A stretch of 64,000 nt of DNA from Anaerocolumna cellulosilytica (GCF_014218335.1 NZ_AP023367.1:5144001-5208000); one strand, 5' to 3'; shown: positions 25,726 to 36,172, numbered from the stretch's first letter. The notes: generated by a model not told the origin, from the letters alone. Translations and numbers: made by a program.

Positions 25726-26717
25726 GTTGTTCTCCTGCCCATGTATTTTATATACAGGCTTGCCAAGAAGTAGCCAAAATCATACTTATAATGATACGCA
25801 TATAACAGAAATTTTTCTAAAAACTTCCTTTCCTTTATATCTTCTGAAACCAGTTTATTCTTTTTGAGGTTTATATTTTCATGTTTCCAGGTACGATAAA
25901 TCGTGTCCTGGATATCCGTTTTTTCATACTTATTTCTTACTACATAATAAAGAAACATTTTGTAATACCTATATTCAAAATAAGTCTTATACTCTTTATA
26001 ATCTATCCGATTAAGAGTTTGCCTTACATCCTCCATTGCCTGAAGAATTTCTAAGTGTTTTTTTGTAGGTTTTCTGGAAACACCGCTTTCATTATTAAAG
26101 TAATAATACAGCACCTCTGGTATAGATAGTATTACGGGATTATATTCTGCAAACCTGATATTTGCTGCCAAATCATCACCCATTGTTATCCTGGGAATGG
26201 TTTCATACGCTGCCCTTATTAAAAAGTCCTTTTTATAACATCTGTTCCAAAAATATGGAGTAAGTGATTCGGATAATATGGCTTTAATATAACTCTCCCT
26301 GTTATACTCTCCGGTTCTGTGCTTCTGGTTTACTCTAAATTCCCCTTTGGAGTTAAAGACAGAAAAATTGTAAATTACTATATCCTGCTTAAAATCCCGG
26401 GTGTAATTTGATACGTTTTCTACCAGCCGGTTATGAACCCAATCGTCTCCATCTACGAAGACAATATACTTTCCCTGTGCCTTTTGAACCCCGTGTATAC
26501 GTGCACTGTTGGCACCCTGGTTCGACTGACCATAGTAACTTAATTTATCATATCTTTGTACCAGATTGGCAACGATGACCTTTGTCTTATCGGTTGAACC
26601 ATCGTCAATGAAGATTACTTCATAATCGGAATAACTTTGGTTAAGTAGTGAATACAGGCATTTCTCTATGTATTGTTCCACATTAAATCCAATTACTACA
26701 AAACTAATTTCTACCAT
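25722..26717 (-). CDS. GT2-family glycosyltransferase
   Basis: About 331 residues. MVEISFVVIGFNVEQYIEKCLYSLLNQSYSDYEVIFIDDGSTD and GKYIVFVDGDDWVHNRL give the GT-A nucleotide-binding fold with the DGD (DxD) metal site. No membrane segments. The frame opens further upstream, but AAGGATG at good distance and overlap with the upstream gene by 14 bases favour the ATG at 26717. It adds one sugar of the capsule repeat; donor and linkage are not predictable. Confidence 0.9.
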   Translation of the reverse strand: MVEISFVVIGFNVEQYIEKCLYSLLNQSYSDYEVIFIDDGSTDKTKVIVANLVQRYDKLSYYGQSNQGANSARIHGVQKAQGKYIVFVDGDDWVHNRLVENVSNYTRDFKQDIVIYNFSVFNSKGEFRVNQKHRTGEYNRESYIKAILSESLTPYFWNRCYKKDFLIRAAYETIPRITMGDDLAANIRFAEYNPVILSIPEVLYYYFNNESGVSRKPTKKHLEILQAMEDVRQTLNRIDYKEYKTYFEYRYYKMFLYYVVRNKYEKTDIQDTIYRTWKHENINLKKNKLVSEDIKERKFLEKFLLYAYHYKYDFGYFLASLYIKYMGRRTT

Positions 26718-27903
26718 AGCCACATCCTTCCATTGGCACAGCATTGCTGTCTCTGCATTGTAAATAAAATTCTGCCAGTCTTTCAGCCTCACAAGCAATA
26801 TCATACTCATGCTCACGAGTTAAACTAACTACTGAGTCTGCATAAAGCTGCCGCTTTTTCGTATCAATTTCCAATATATTCTTTGCCCACCTTGTATAAG
26901 TGCAATTTAACGGTAGGAGCCTTACTAAATCTGTGTAAACACATTCTCTGCTTACAACCTCTGATATGATACATGGCAAAGCTGCAATCTGCCATTCCAC
27001 CACAACCAGTGGCAGCCCTTCATACAAAGACGGCAGTAACATAACATCCATCGCTTGTAAGATTTCATGTACATTATCAATTACACCCAGAAACACTACC
27101 CGGTCTTTAAGACCCAGCGTATGTACAAGCATTTTTATGAATTCTTCCTTAGGTCCAAACCCCGCTAAAAATAACTTTGCATCCTTTCTTTCCTTATAAA
27201 CCTCGTAAAACACATGAATTAAAAACTCATGATTCTTTTGCTCATTAAAATTACCAATATGACCAATTGCAAGTGTCGTTTTATCAAGACCCAACATTTT
27301 TCTGACTTCTTCCCGTTTATAAGGATGAAAGCGGTATTTCATAATATCCCGTCCATTTTTCATTACTGTAAAGTCTTTTTTGCCATAAAGCCATTCTCCG
27401 GCCTTTTGCCCACAGGCAAATGCATGTGTATAGGTTCTGTTAAATACGGGTCTTAAGACTTTATCCGCTTTCTTATAATCACAGGTAGTGTTATGAGAAT
27501 GGGCAATTCTTATTTTACATCCGCATAATTTGGCTATCATAAGCTCAATAGCCAGGGTTGCACTGTTCCCATGAACATGCAATATATCATACTGTTGTAT
27601 TTGAAATAGCTTTATTAGACCTTTCACATATTTAAAAAGTTCATCTTTTCTAGAGGGCAGATAATATATGGTAATTCCAAGTTCTTCAAAGGCTTCCACT
27701 AAGGAAATGCTGTACGCTCCAATTGACAGGACATCGATTGCAAAAGGTTCTAAATCCATTGCCGAATAATAATCATATATTACTGCTGAAATCCCATTTG
27801 TTGTAAGCCCTGCCGTATTTACTGCTAAAACTTTTATCTTTTGCCTCACCTGACGCCATCCTCCGTTTAATGAAAAACTTTTTATCCCGGACTTTATATA
27901 CAT
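26704..27903 (-). CDS. GT4-family glycosyltransferase
   Basis: 399 residues with the GT-B fold. The N-terminal half has VLAVNTAGLTTNGISAVIYDYY and YDILHVHGNSATLAIELM; the C-terminal half has GHIGNFNEQKNHEFLIHVF, RVVFLGVIDNVHEILQAMDVMLLPSLYEGLPLVVVEWQ, where the E-x7-E region binds the nucleotide sugar. It resembles EpsF/CapM-type enzymes. The start overlaps the stop of the Alg13-like gene (TAATG). A role in capsule repeat assembly is inferred from the operon. Confidence 0.9.
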   Translation of the reverse strand: MYIKSGIKSFSLNGGWRQVRQKIKVLAVNTAGLTTNGISAVIYDYYSAMDLEPFAIDVLSIGAYSISLVEAFEELGITIYYLPSRKDELFKYVKGLIKLFQIQQYDILHVHGNSATLAIELMIAKLCGCKIRIAHSHNTTCDYKKADKVLRPVFNRTYTHAFACGQKAGEWLYGKKDFTVMKNGRDIMKYRFHPYKREEVRKMLGLDKTTLAIGHIGNFNEQKNHEFLIHVFYEVYKERKDAKLFLAGFGPKEEFIKMLVHTLGLKDRVVFLGVIDNVHEILQAMDVMLLPSLYEGLPLVVVEWQIAALPCIISEVVSRECVYTDLVRLLPLNCTYTRWAKNILEIDTKKRQLYADSVVSLTREHEYDIACEAERLAEFYLQCRDSNAVPMEGCGYGRN

Positions 27904-28403
27904 TACATCTCAATTATCTCTTCAACTAATTCTTCTAGCTTATTACAAAATACTGTATTATTACTTTTCATATCAGCCGCAATCCTTTCAATAAGGGTAT
28001 CATATGTAAGAATAACCTCTTCTAATGTTTCTATCGCATAGACAGGTAAGATTGTCCCTCTTCTTCTGCTCAGCATTTTAGCAAAATCCACCTGATGATT
28101 ATTAACATGCTCACCAAAGCCAACCTGTCTGGGAACTACAATTGGAATTTTCCCCATTTGCAGTGGCATAAAGAAACTGGCCGGTCCACCATGCGTGATA
28201 ACAATACGAGCATTTTCTACATTTTTCTGCATTTCCTCATAGGTAAAAAGCTTGCTCCAATGACAGGCTTTTGGTTCATACGTACTAAAGCCTGTCTGTA
28301 TGATTATATTTTCCTTAATTACATTGTCCGCTTTTAATGTATCTACAAACTTAATAAGCCTGTTAAAAGGCTGCTCATGTGTCCCTACTGTTACAAATAT
28401 CAT
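27903..28403 (-). CDS. Alg13/PssE-like glycosyltransferase catalytic subunit
   Basis: 166 residues, similar to the C-terminal half of GT-B enzymes (GT28_C). It begins MIFVTVGTHEQPFNRLIK and has ARIVITHGGPASFFMPLQMGKIPIVVPRQVGFGEHVNNHQVDFA, the donor-binding region. In eukaryotes Alg13 pairs with membrane Alg14; in streptococcal capsules Cps14G/Cps14F do the same. The Alg14-like gene is directly upstream, so the two probably form one enzyme adding the second sugar. Confidence 0.92.
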   Translation of the reverse strand: MIFVTVGTHEQPFNRLIKFVDTLKADNVIKENIIIQTGFSTYEPKACHWSKLFTYEEMQKNVENARIVITHGGPASFFMPLQMGKIPIVVPRQVGFGEHVNNHQVDFAKMLSRRRGTILPVYAIETLEEVILTYDTLIERIAADMKSNNTVFCNKLEELVEEIIEM

Positions 28404-28441
28404 TCTTATTCTCTCTTTTCTTCAAAACAACCTGTGTAAGA

Positions 28442-28891
28442 TTAAAAAATGCTGCCCAAATTAATTGCTTTTGGGTACACTGTCTTTTGTTCCTCCCACT
28501 GTACAATGAACTTATCTGTAATTGGATATACAAGTTTACCGGTCAAAGTGGACTTATCAATCCGATCAAAGACCTCGATATAAATTAATTTAGCTCCCAA
28601 AAGCTTACCTATATAAAAAAAGGGGACTGCCACGGCTGCACCGGAAGAAATGATAACATCCGGTTTCTCATTCTTTAGAACTTTGGCAGCTACAAATGTG
28701 TTCTTAATAAGATTTTTAATATTGCGATTACTTGGGAAGTAACATGAATACATCTTTTCTTCTCCCAGCAGACTTCTGGCATCCTCTTTATCAAAGGTTA
28801 CCCAGAAGCGTTCTTTGTCTGCCCAGAAACGTTTTAGCATATACAGATGCATAAGATGTCCGCCGCTTGACCCAACAAAACATACTTTCAT
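28442..28891 (-). CDS. Alg14/PssD-like glycosyltransferase membrane subunit
   Basis: 149 residues. MKVCFVGSSGGHLMHLYMLKRF is the Alg14 acceptor-side signature, followed by ERFWVTFDKEDARSLL and KPDVIISSGAAVAVPFFYIGKLLGAKLIYIEVFDRID. It holds the acceptor and the membrane contact, and recruits the Alg13-like partner encoded 38 bases downstream. GGAGG lies nine to ten bases before the ATG, only a few bases after the sugar transferase stop. Confidence 0.92.
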   Translation of the reverse strand: MKVCFVGSSGGHLMHLYMLKRFWADKERFWVTFDKEDARSLLGEEKMYSCYFPSNRNIKNLIKNTFVAAKVLKNEKPDVIISSGAAVAVPFFYIGKLLGAKLIYIEVFDRIDKSTLTGKLVYPITDKFIVQWEEQKTVYPKAINLGSIF

Positions 28892-28894
28892 CTT

Positions 28895-30310
28895 CTACCG
28901 TCCTCCTTTTTTAAGCACTACAACACAAATCGTCTTTAAAATCAACTTAATATCAAGTCCAATGCTCCAGTTGTCAATATACTCCAAGTCCAATTTAACA
29001 ACTTCCTCAAAATCCTGTATATCACTTCTGCCGCTGACCTGCCAAAGCCCGGTAAGGCCAGGCCGTAAACTAAGCCTCCTTTTATGCCTTACTTCATATT
29101 TTTCGAATTCATCTAGCGTAGGAGGTCTTGTCCCAACCAGACTCATATCACCCTTTAACACATTTAAAAACTGAGGGAATTCATCCAGACTTGTTTTCCG
29201 TATAAATTTGCCCACTTTTGTAATACGGGGATCATCCTTCATCTTAAACATAAAACCCTGTATATCATTTTTATCCAGTAGGTCTTTTTTCATTTCTTCT
29301 GCATTTTCATACATGGAACGAAATTTATAGATTTTAAATTTTCTTCCGTTTCTGCCCACCCTAACCTGTGAAAAGAAAACCGGGCCCTTAGAATCTAATT
29401 TTATAATGGGTGCTAAAAGCAGGGTAATTATAGCTGTAGCCACAACTCCAATTATTCCTCCGGCAAAGTCTAAGACCCGCTTTAAAAGTTCCTGTCTGGC
29501 ATCAAATATTCCGGTTGAAAAGGTGATTACCTGATATCCTGCAAAATTCTCCAGATACTTATTCTTAAAATGAAACATAGGATTTATTTCAATACCTATA
29601 TGTACTACGACTCCCATTTTCTCAAATTCATAGATGGCCTCATTCAGATTAAAATTGCATTGTTGCGGAAGACTAATAAATACTTCATCAAGCACATTCA
29701 GTCTGGCTATCTCCATTAGATTACTTTTGCTCCCAAGCACTGTAATGCCCTCTATACACTCTCCCACCATATCTTTATCAATGATTGCCATATCACTGAT
29801 TAGAATTGCCCACTCACGTTCAGCTCTGATTCTGTGAATTACATCCTCTGCCCGGTCTGATGTAGTAATTAGCAGTACCTTATTACTAGATGTACTTCTT
29901 TTATAACAAGCAAACATAAATACTTTTAAGTAACTGCGCAAAACATAGGTGATGAGATAATTTAAGAGAAAGAATATTACTACAAATAGTCTAGAATAAC
30001 TCTCTCCCTGTTTTGTAAGATACAGATATGTAACAAGAATTGCCATCAGCTTAACCTGTTCCTTTACTATGGCAAAGCCCTCCTCTGTGAATCCCCGTTT
30101 AAATACCTGTTTCCTATTCATTCCTGTTGCATAACTCACCATGTGGCTTAACAACATAATAAATACTGTACTGACATACAAGCTCGTTAAATCATTAGTA
30201 CCAATCCGGTTATATTGAACCGCAACCGACAGTATGAATGAACCTATTATACTGACTATATCCACTACTATGATAAGCTTCTCGCCTACTTTGCTTTTTC
30301 TGTTTCCCAT
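28895..30310 (-). CDS. Undecaprenyl-phosphate sugar phosphotransferase (polyprenyl glycosylphosphotransferase)
   Basis: 471 residues. Four or five N-terminal membrane segments (within residues 10-130), a CoA-binding-like middle region (about 140-250), one further membrane segment and a C-terminal catalytic domain with KRVLDFAGGIIGVV, GPVFFSQVRVGRNGRKFKIYKFRSMY, DPRITKVGKFIRKTSLDEFPQF, and GTRPPTLDEFEKYEVRHKRRLSLRPGLTGLWQVSGRS. It moves a hexose- or GlcNAc-type 1-phosphate to undecaprenyl phosphate, the first committed step of the capsule repeat. The exact sugar (glucose or galactose) cannot be read. Confidence 0.93.
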   Translation of the reverse strand: MGNRKSKVGEKLIIVVDIVSIIGSFILSVAVQYNRIGTNDLTSLYVSTVFIMLLSHMVSYATGMNRKQVFKRGFTEEGFAIVKEQVKLMAILVTYLYLTKQGESYSRLFVVIFFLLNYLITYVLRSYLKVFMFACYKRSTSSNKVLLITTSDRAEDVIHRIRAEREWAILISDMAIIDKDMVGECIEGITVLGSKSNLMEIARLNVLDEVFISLPQQCNFNLNEAIYEFEKMGVVVHIGIEINPMFHFKNKYLENFAGYQVITFSTGIFDARQELLKRVLDFAGGIIGVVATAIITLLLAPIIKLDSKGPVFFSQVRVGRNGRKFKIYKFRSMYENAEEMKKDLLDKNDIQGFMFKMKDDPRITKVGKFIRKTSLDEFPQFLNVLKGDMSLVGTRPPTLDEFEKYEVRHKRRLSLRPGLTGLWQVSGRSDIQDFEEVVKLDLEYIDNWSIGLDIKLILKTICVVVLKKGGR

Positions 30311-30326
30311 ATTTTATCCAACCTTT

Positions 30327-30518
30327 TTATGTACGCTGCCTTAACAGCTCTGTGTCTTTTTTACTCTCATACAGATTGTACCTCTTTGACAGCCGTCTGC
30401 ACACTGCGAGTGCCAGAATTAAACAGAATACAATTAAAAATAAAAAGATAAGATTTATGTTAAACACATAAAATTGCTTTGCTGCTATCGTCTCTAAAGC
30501 TTTAACTCCCTGTTTCAT
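30327..30518 (-). CDS. Small single-pass membrane protein of the capsule operon
   Basis: About 63 residues starting MKQGVKALETIAAKQF, then one strong membrane segment (NINLIFLFLIVFCLILALAVC), then a basic and charged cytoplasmic tail (RRLSKRYNLYESKKDTELLRQRT). GAGGAG sits four bases before the ATG at 30518. It lies between the BY-kinase homologue and the initiating sugar transferase, so it may tether or regulate either. I do not recognise a family. Confidence 0.7.
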   Translation of the reverse strand: MKQGVKALETIAAKQFYVFNINLIFLFLIVFCLILALAVCRRLSKRYNLYESKKDTELLRQRT

Positions 30519-30593
30519 ATAACTCCTCTTCTGCATAACCATGCTTTGATTATTTAATTACCTGTGTATAGATAGCTTTTTACTTTATCAGCC

Positions 30594-31247
30594 TTATTTT
30601 AAAAGAAATCTTTTCCTCCCCAACTGAGCTTTATAAAGAACCACACCTAATATTCTGCATTTGGAGGCTTCAAGCTGTTCCTTTGCCTCTTTTGCAAATC
30701 GTCGGTTTATGGCATTACTTTCAATTACTATGACAACTCCGTCAGATACCCCGGCAACTATGGCGCTATCAATATACACACCTACAGGGGGCGTATTAAT
30801 AAAGATGTAGTCATAACTATTTCTAAGTCTCCCAATCATCTCTTCAAATTTTTGCTGTCCTAAAAGCTCTGTTGTATCCGTTTCCTTTGTTCCTGCTAAG
30901 ATAAGGTCTACATCCTCAACATCCGAAGGGATTATTACATCCCCTATACCGCACTGATTTGTGAGGTAGTGTGTAAGCCCTTTCTTTCCTTCTTTATTCT
31001 GTTGTGGTTTATGCAAGGCAGATTCTCTCAGGTCTGCATCAATGAGAAGGAGTCTCTTTCCAGTTTTGACAAAAGACTCTGCCAGTTTAAATGATACATT
31101 TGTATTTTCTTTATTCGGAGTACAACTAGTAAATGTAATAACCTGAATGTCGTCTCCCAAAAACTGAATATTGCTTCTTAAAGTCTTATAAGCTTCCTTT
31201 GCCCAGTAATCCGGCTCTAATCCATTTTTTGATGCGATTCTGTTCAT
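30594..31247 (-). CDS. CpsD/CapB-type BY-kinase homologue with degenerate nucleotide-binding motifs
   Basis: 217 residues. Overall it matches bacterial tyrosine kinases: KEAYKTLRSNIQFL, VITFTSC.P, LLLIDADLRE (Walker A'), LTHYLTNQ and VGVYIDSAIVAGVSDGVVIVIES. However, the Walker A position reads T-P-N-K-E-N-T-N (residues 43-50), where the family has P-G-E-G-K-S-T, so the essential lysine is absent. The Walker B region reads IFINTPP with Asn151 instead of Asp. The C-terminal tyrosine cluster is also missing (ends GRKRFLLK). It is probably not a kinase and may only regulate Wzz. The gene is otherwise intact, 4 bases after wzz. Confidence 0.85.
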   Translation of the reverse strand: MNRIASKNGLEPDYWAKEAYKTLRSNIQFLGDDIQVITFTSCTPNKENTNVSFKLAESFVKTGKRLLLIDADLRESALHKPQQNKEGKKGLTHYLTNQCGIGDVIIPSDVEDVDLILAGTKETDTTELLGQQKFEEMIGRLRNSYDYIFINTPPVGVYIDSAIVAGVSDGVVIVIESNAINRRFAKEAKEQLEASKCRILGVVLYKAQLGRKRFLLK

Positions 31248-31251
31248 GTAC

Positions 31252-32019
31252 TTATTCTTTGCCTCTCTGCTTATCTTTACTAGCTTTTTTCTGTTTTTCT
31301 TTTCTATTATCAGCTCGTTGTTGTCTTACTCTGCTGTATTCTACTGGAATTACTCCAATGGTATTAAGCTCTAGATACCTTTTTACATCCCGGGAACTCT
31401 TAATGGTATCATCCAGCAAATACAACAGGATTATACCGGCAGCTGACAAAGCTCCCCCTAAAAAGGCTCCTATTATTGTATTTTTCCGTACGTTAGGCCC
31501 GGATGGATAGGCCTGCATGTATCCTTCCTCTACAATAGCAGGTACAGAGGTTTCCATAATATTAGCTATACGAATTGAAGACACCTTTGCGAATTCATCC
31601 ACAATTCTTTTTGCCAGATAGGGGTCTGGGTACCTGGCGGTAATCTCTAATATGCGTGTATCACTTGGATTATTAATGGTTATGCTTTGCAGCATCTCTT
31701 CATAAGGCATAGTAAGATTTAGATTCTCTATCACCTGACTTACCACCGGCCTGCTCTTTACCAATACCATGTAGTCCTGGGTCAATTGGGTTCCCAATTG
31801 CAGGTCCTCCAGATTTAAACCAGTTAGAGAGGTGGATTTATTAAGTATATATAGTTTTGTAGTAGAATTATAAACAGGCGTTAATAAATAGCTGCTGATA
31901 AACCACGCTCCTGCTGCTGCAAGAGAAGCAGAAAGGAGAATAATCCATGCACGCACTTTTAGCAAGTGATACAGTTCTTTTAAATCAATTTCAATTTCAT
32001 CATTACTATTCGGTTCCAT
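31252..32019 (-). CDS. Chain-length regulator, Wzz/CapA-type (YveK-like)
   Basis: About 255 residues. Residues about 8-30 match the Wzz N-terminus (IEIDLKELYHLLKVRAWIILLSASLAAAGAWFISSYLL), a long extracytoplasmic region follows, and a second membrane segment (NTIIGAFLGGALSAAGIILLYLLDD) leads to a basic tail. These proteins set polymer length and activate the BY-kinase through the C-terminal tail. TTG at 32037 is in frame but AAGGAG lies five bases before the ATG at 32019. It is the first gene of the operon, with a promoter at 32204-32231. Confidence 0.92.
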   Translation of the reverse strand: MEPNSNDEIEIDLKELYHLLKVRAWIILLSASLAAAGAWFISSYLLTPVYNSTTKLYILNKSTSLTGLNLEDLQLGTQLTQDYMVLVKSRPVVSQVIENLNLTMPYEEMLQSITINNPSDTRILEITARYPDPYLAKRIVDEFAKVSSIRIANIMETSVPAIVEEGYMQAYPSGPNVRKNTIIGAFLGGALSAAGIILLYLLDDTIKSSRDVKRYLELNTIGVIPVEYSRVRQQRADNRKEKQKKASKDKQRGKE

Positions 32020-32203
32020 GGGTACTCCTTGTATCAATTTCAGATATCCTTGTAGCTGTCCAGACTTTTACATCTTTTTTTAGAAATTAAAAATGTACAC
32101 CAAATAGGGTATAATATTAAAACCCATTTAGTATACTCTCCTTATTTGCAAATCAACATATGGGGTCTTTCCTAGTTAAATATCTTTGCCATGCTATAGA
32201 GTA

Positions 32204-32231
32204 ATTATAAGCAAATTTTTACATACATCAA
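32204..32231 (-). promoter_or_regulatory. Promoter of the capsule operon
   Basis: On the minus strand TTGATG (32226-32231), 16-base spacer, TATAAT (32204-32209). It gives a leader of about 180 bases before the wzz start. Confidence 0.6.
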
Positions 32232-32396
32232 GGTGTGACAAGAAATGTGACAAAATATTTCCATTTTTTTATTTTTTACATTTAATTTCCATATAAGTTT
32301 TGGATTTTTTGAAAAGGAATGTAAAAAATTATAAGATATTGCTGTCATATATCAAAATTTATGTTTGGGTTTATGCATTGGAGTACAATATTTTTC

Positions 32397-32424
32397 TTGA
32401 CACTGATAATTTAAACATTATAAT
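32397..32424 (+). promoter_or_regulatory. Sigma-A promoter for the XRE-type regulator
   Basis: TTGACA at 32397-32402 and TATAAT at 32419-32424, perfect hexamers with a 16-base spacer, 115 bases before the start codon. The divergent capsule promoter lies about 170 bases away. Confidence 0.8.
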
Positions 32425-32538
32425 ACAAGTTAATAGTACTAATTTACTATTTCCTTACCTAATAGTAGATTGGCGGGGTCTTCTCCTCTTCTTTATATGT
32501 CATGCTTAAATAAAACATTTGTAGGAGGAGTTTTAAAT

Positions 32539-34023
32539 ATGAGTCACCTTTCTGGGGCCCTGAAAGCCCATATTGGTAAGCTTAATATAACCATTCAGTC
32601 GTTATCAAAATCCAGCGGTGTGGAGCGTAGTTTTCTCCATCATATCCTTACCGGTAAGAGAATACCCGCCAACAAGGATATACTGGAGAATATTATAAAA
32701 GCATTAGCCCTTACACCCGCACAGTCAGAGGAGTTACGGCAGTTATATTCTATTGATCGCCTGGGAAGCGATGTGTACAGGCGAATATTATCTGTTAAAA
32801 ATATTATTGAAAACTTTAAGGATGTTTCATCACCTCCCATTAAATCGGTGTATCAACATAATTTTAGCTGTTTTTCACAATCCACTGCCTTTTCCGGCTC
32901 TCAAAATGTTAATACTGTTTTAAAGGCCGTCCTGGAAAATGAGGCGACCAAAGAGAATGGTTACATTAAGATGATTATACAGCCCGATTACCGGTTTTTA
33001 TTGGAGCTTTTACAGACGCTTGGAAGCTGTAATACAGTCTTAAAGATTGAGCATATATTCTGCTTTAGCAAAGATTTTCGCGAAAACAATGAGAATACAT
33101 ATAATCTGAAATGCTTGGAGACCGTGATACCTCTTCTTTTCTCCTGCCGCCATTATAATGCACATATTTATTACGGTGAGATAAATACCTCCTATCAAAA
33201 TATCTGCGTTTTCCCCTATATGGTGCTGACCTCGGATAAAGTGGTTGGACTATCCCCTGATTACAGCCAGGCGACTTTGTTTTTGGACCATAAGTTTCAT
33301 TCTATATATATGCAAACCTATCAAAATCTTCTTAGTTGTTGTTTTCCCCTGACTGAAAAGATTTTAAACCCACTGGATGTTTTCACCAGATATTCTAACC
33401 CAGTCATGAACCCAGAGGAATTAAGTAATATTAATGTAACCCATTCCCTTTATTCACAGCCTTGCTTTATGTACTTTGCTACACAGGAACTCCTCAATAA
33501 GTATATCTCTGAAATTCCTTTTAAAAGAGAAATTATAGGCTTTATTCTTAGGCAGAGGAGCAATTATATAGAAAAACTTGCAGTCGACTTTGAATACTGC
33601 TCCTATTTTACAAAGGCGGGGCTTGATTTCTTCTGGAAGACCGGTCGCATTGTTGAGCTTCCCGATGCATTTTATACACCCTTAGATAAAAAAGATTGTC
33701 TTAAACTGATTAAGCTGCTTTATGAAAACATAAAAACCACCTCTTATCGAGCACATATTATAAACACGGACAAGTTCCATGTATCAGGTAATATTGTGGT
33801 ATCTGCTCTTGAAGGTTCCTATATTGTCTTTATTTACACTCACCTCTTAAGCGGAGATAAGTATCATCTGGTTTTCGACGAACCAAGTATTTCTTCATCT
33901 TTTTCCAGCTTTCTAACATACTTAAAGGACAGCACTCTGGTATATACGGAACAAAAAACACTAGAAATTCTAAATGAGAGAATCATTGAGTATGAAAAAG
34001 AATTGACAGAACAGACTCTGTAA
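32539..34023 (+). CDS. XRE-type helix-turn-helix protein with large uncharacterised C-terminal region
   Basis: About 494 residues. An N-terminal helix-turn-helix (about residues 3-65) includes ALKAHIGKLNITIQSLSKSSGVERSFLHHILTGKRIPANKDIL and LALTPAQSEELRQLY. The remaining 420 residues match no family I recognise; they are mixed alpha/beta with many Tyr, Phe and Cys, and no membrane segment. AGGAGG (32523-32528) precedes the ATG at 32539. It is divergent from the capsule operon, and so may control it; that is inference from position. Confidence 0.8.
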   Translation: MSHLSGALKAHIGKLNITIQSLSKSSGVERSFLHHILTGKRIPANKDILENIIKALALTPAQSEELRQLYSIDRLGSDVYRRILSVKNIIENFKDVSSPPIKSVYQHNFSCFSQSTAFSGSQNVNTVLKAVLENEATKENGYIKMIIQPDYRFLLELLQTLGSCNTVLKIEHIFCFSKDFRENNENTYNLKCLETVIPLLFSCRHYNAHIYYGEINTSYQNICVFPYMVLTSDKVVGLSPDYSQATLFLDHKFHSIYMQTYQNLLSCCFPLTEKILNPLDVFTRYSNPVMNPEELSNINVTHSLYSQPCFMYFATQELLNKYISEIPFKREIIGFILRQRSNYIEKLAVDFEYCSYFTKAGLDFFWKTGRIVELPDAFYTPLDKKDCLKLIKLLYENIKTTSYRAHIINTDKFHVSGNIVVSALEGSYIVFIYTHLLSGDKYHLVFDEPSISSSFSSFLTYLKDSTLVYTEQKTLEILNERIIEYEKELTEQTL

Positions 34024-34034
34024 AAAATTATAAA

Positions 34035-34108
34035 AATAACCCTTTTGCCACATCTATCCCGGCTATAAGCCCCTGCTATTATAATGTGGTTAAAAGGGTT
34101 ATTTTTTG
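34035..34108. terminator. Bidirectional terminator between the XRE gene and gdhA
   Basis: AATAACCCTTTT (34035-34046) pairs with AAAAGGGTTATT (34092-34103); GCCACAT/ATGTGG extends the stem. T-run on plus (34103-34108) and A-run on the left serve both convergent genes. Confidence 0.9.
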
Positions 34109-34197
34109 TATTAGATTGTGAAAGAATAGGTAATTTAGGTAACTGTCTTCTGACTATGGTTTCGAAATTTACTATAGAAAACAGAAGAGATTACTGA

Positions 34198-35613
<1,416 letters not shown>

Positions 35614-35743
35614 CTATTTTCATTCAACCAAAAGCCTGGCGCATCTATTTAACAGATACTATATATTTATTCAGCACGAAATGTATAAATATTTTATTTG
35701 AAAACTACAATTACAAACTGCTTTATACCTTTTACTTTCGTGT

Positions 35744-35780
35744 AAATAAAAAAGGGTAACACAAAGATACCGTTACCCTT
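35744..35780 (-). terminator. Terminator-like hairpin upstream of gdhA
   Basis: GGGTAAC (35754-35760) pairs with GTTACCC (35772-35778), followed on the minus strand by TTTTTTATTTA. It would end a minus transcript coming from the 35.8-36.1 kb region. Confidence 0.7.
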
Positions 35781-36000
35781 TCGGCCTTGCTCTTACATAA
35801 TTATAAATTATTATGTAATTATTTTCAATATATTATCTTTATAAAATTAAGTTTAGGGTCAAAAAAGTTTATTTTTTTAAGTTATAGTACTGTTAATACT
35901 ATTTTTTCGTTTAAGAATTTTATATAATTAACTTTATTTTATATTGGTGTAGTATTTAAAACAGATATTATTTGTCATAAGATTCACAAAGAAGTCCAGT

Positions 36001-36075
36001 CTAATTAATTTGTCCATTTTTATTAACTTTTATCCGGTCAAAGGCTTGCATCATATTCGGTCTATGAGCATTCAT
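36001..36075 (-). CDS. Possible 24-residue peptide
   Basis: MNAHRPNMMQAFDRIKVNKNGQIN, basic, with AGAGGAG nine bases before the ATG. The longer frame up to 36183 runs through a terminator stem and is not believable. It lies between two terminators (36121-36156 and 35744-35780). No homologue is known to me; could be chance. Confidence 0.3.
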   Translation of the reverse strand: MNAHRPNMMQAFDRIKVNKNGQIN

Positions 36076-36120
36076 AGGAATCATCTCCTCTGTCTGTTTA
36101 TACAGAAGGCTACGTCGGTA

Positions 36121-36156
36121 ACAAAAACCGCTGCATAATTTAGTTATGCAGCGGTT
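36121..36156 (-). terminator. Terminator of the small lipoprotein gene
   Basis: A perfect 13-bp stem (36126-36138 with 36144-36156) with a five-base loop, followed on the minus strand by TTTTGTT. It begins 16 bases after the stop. Related in sequence to the hairpins at 39895 and 40773. Confidence 0.9.
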
Positions 36157-36172
36157 CATATTATTCATATAT

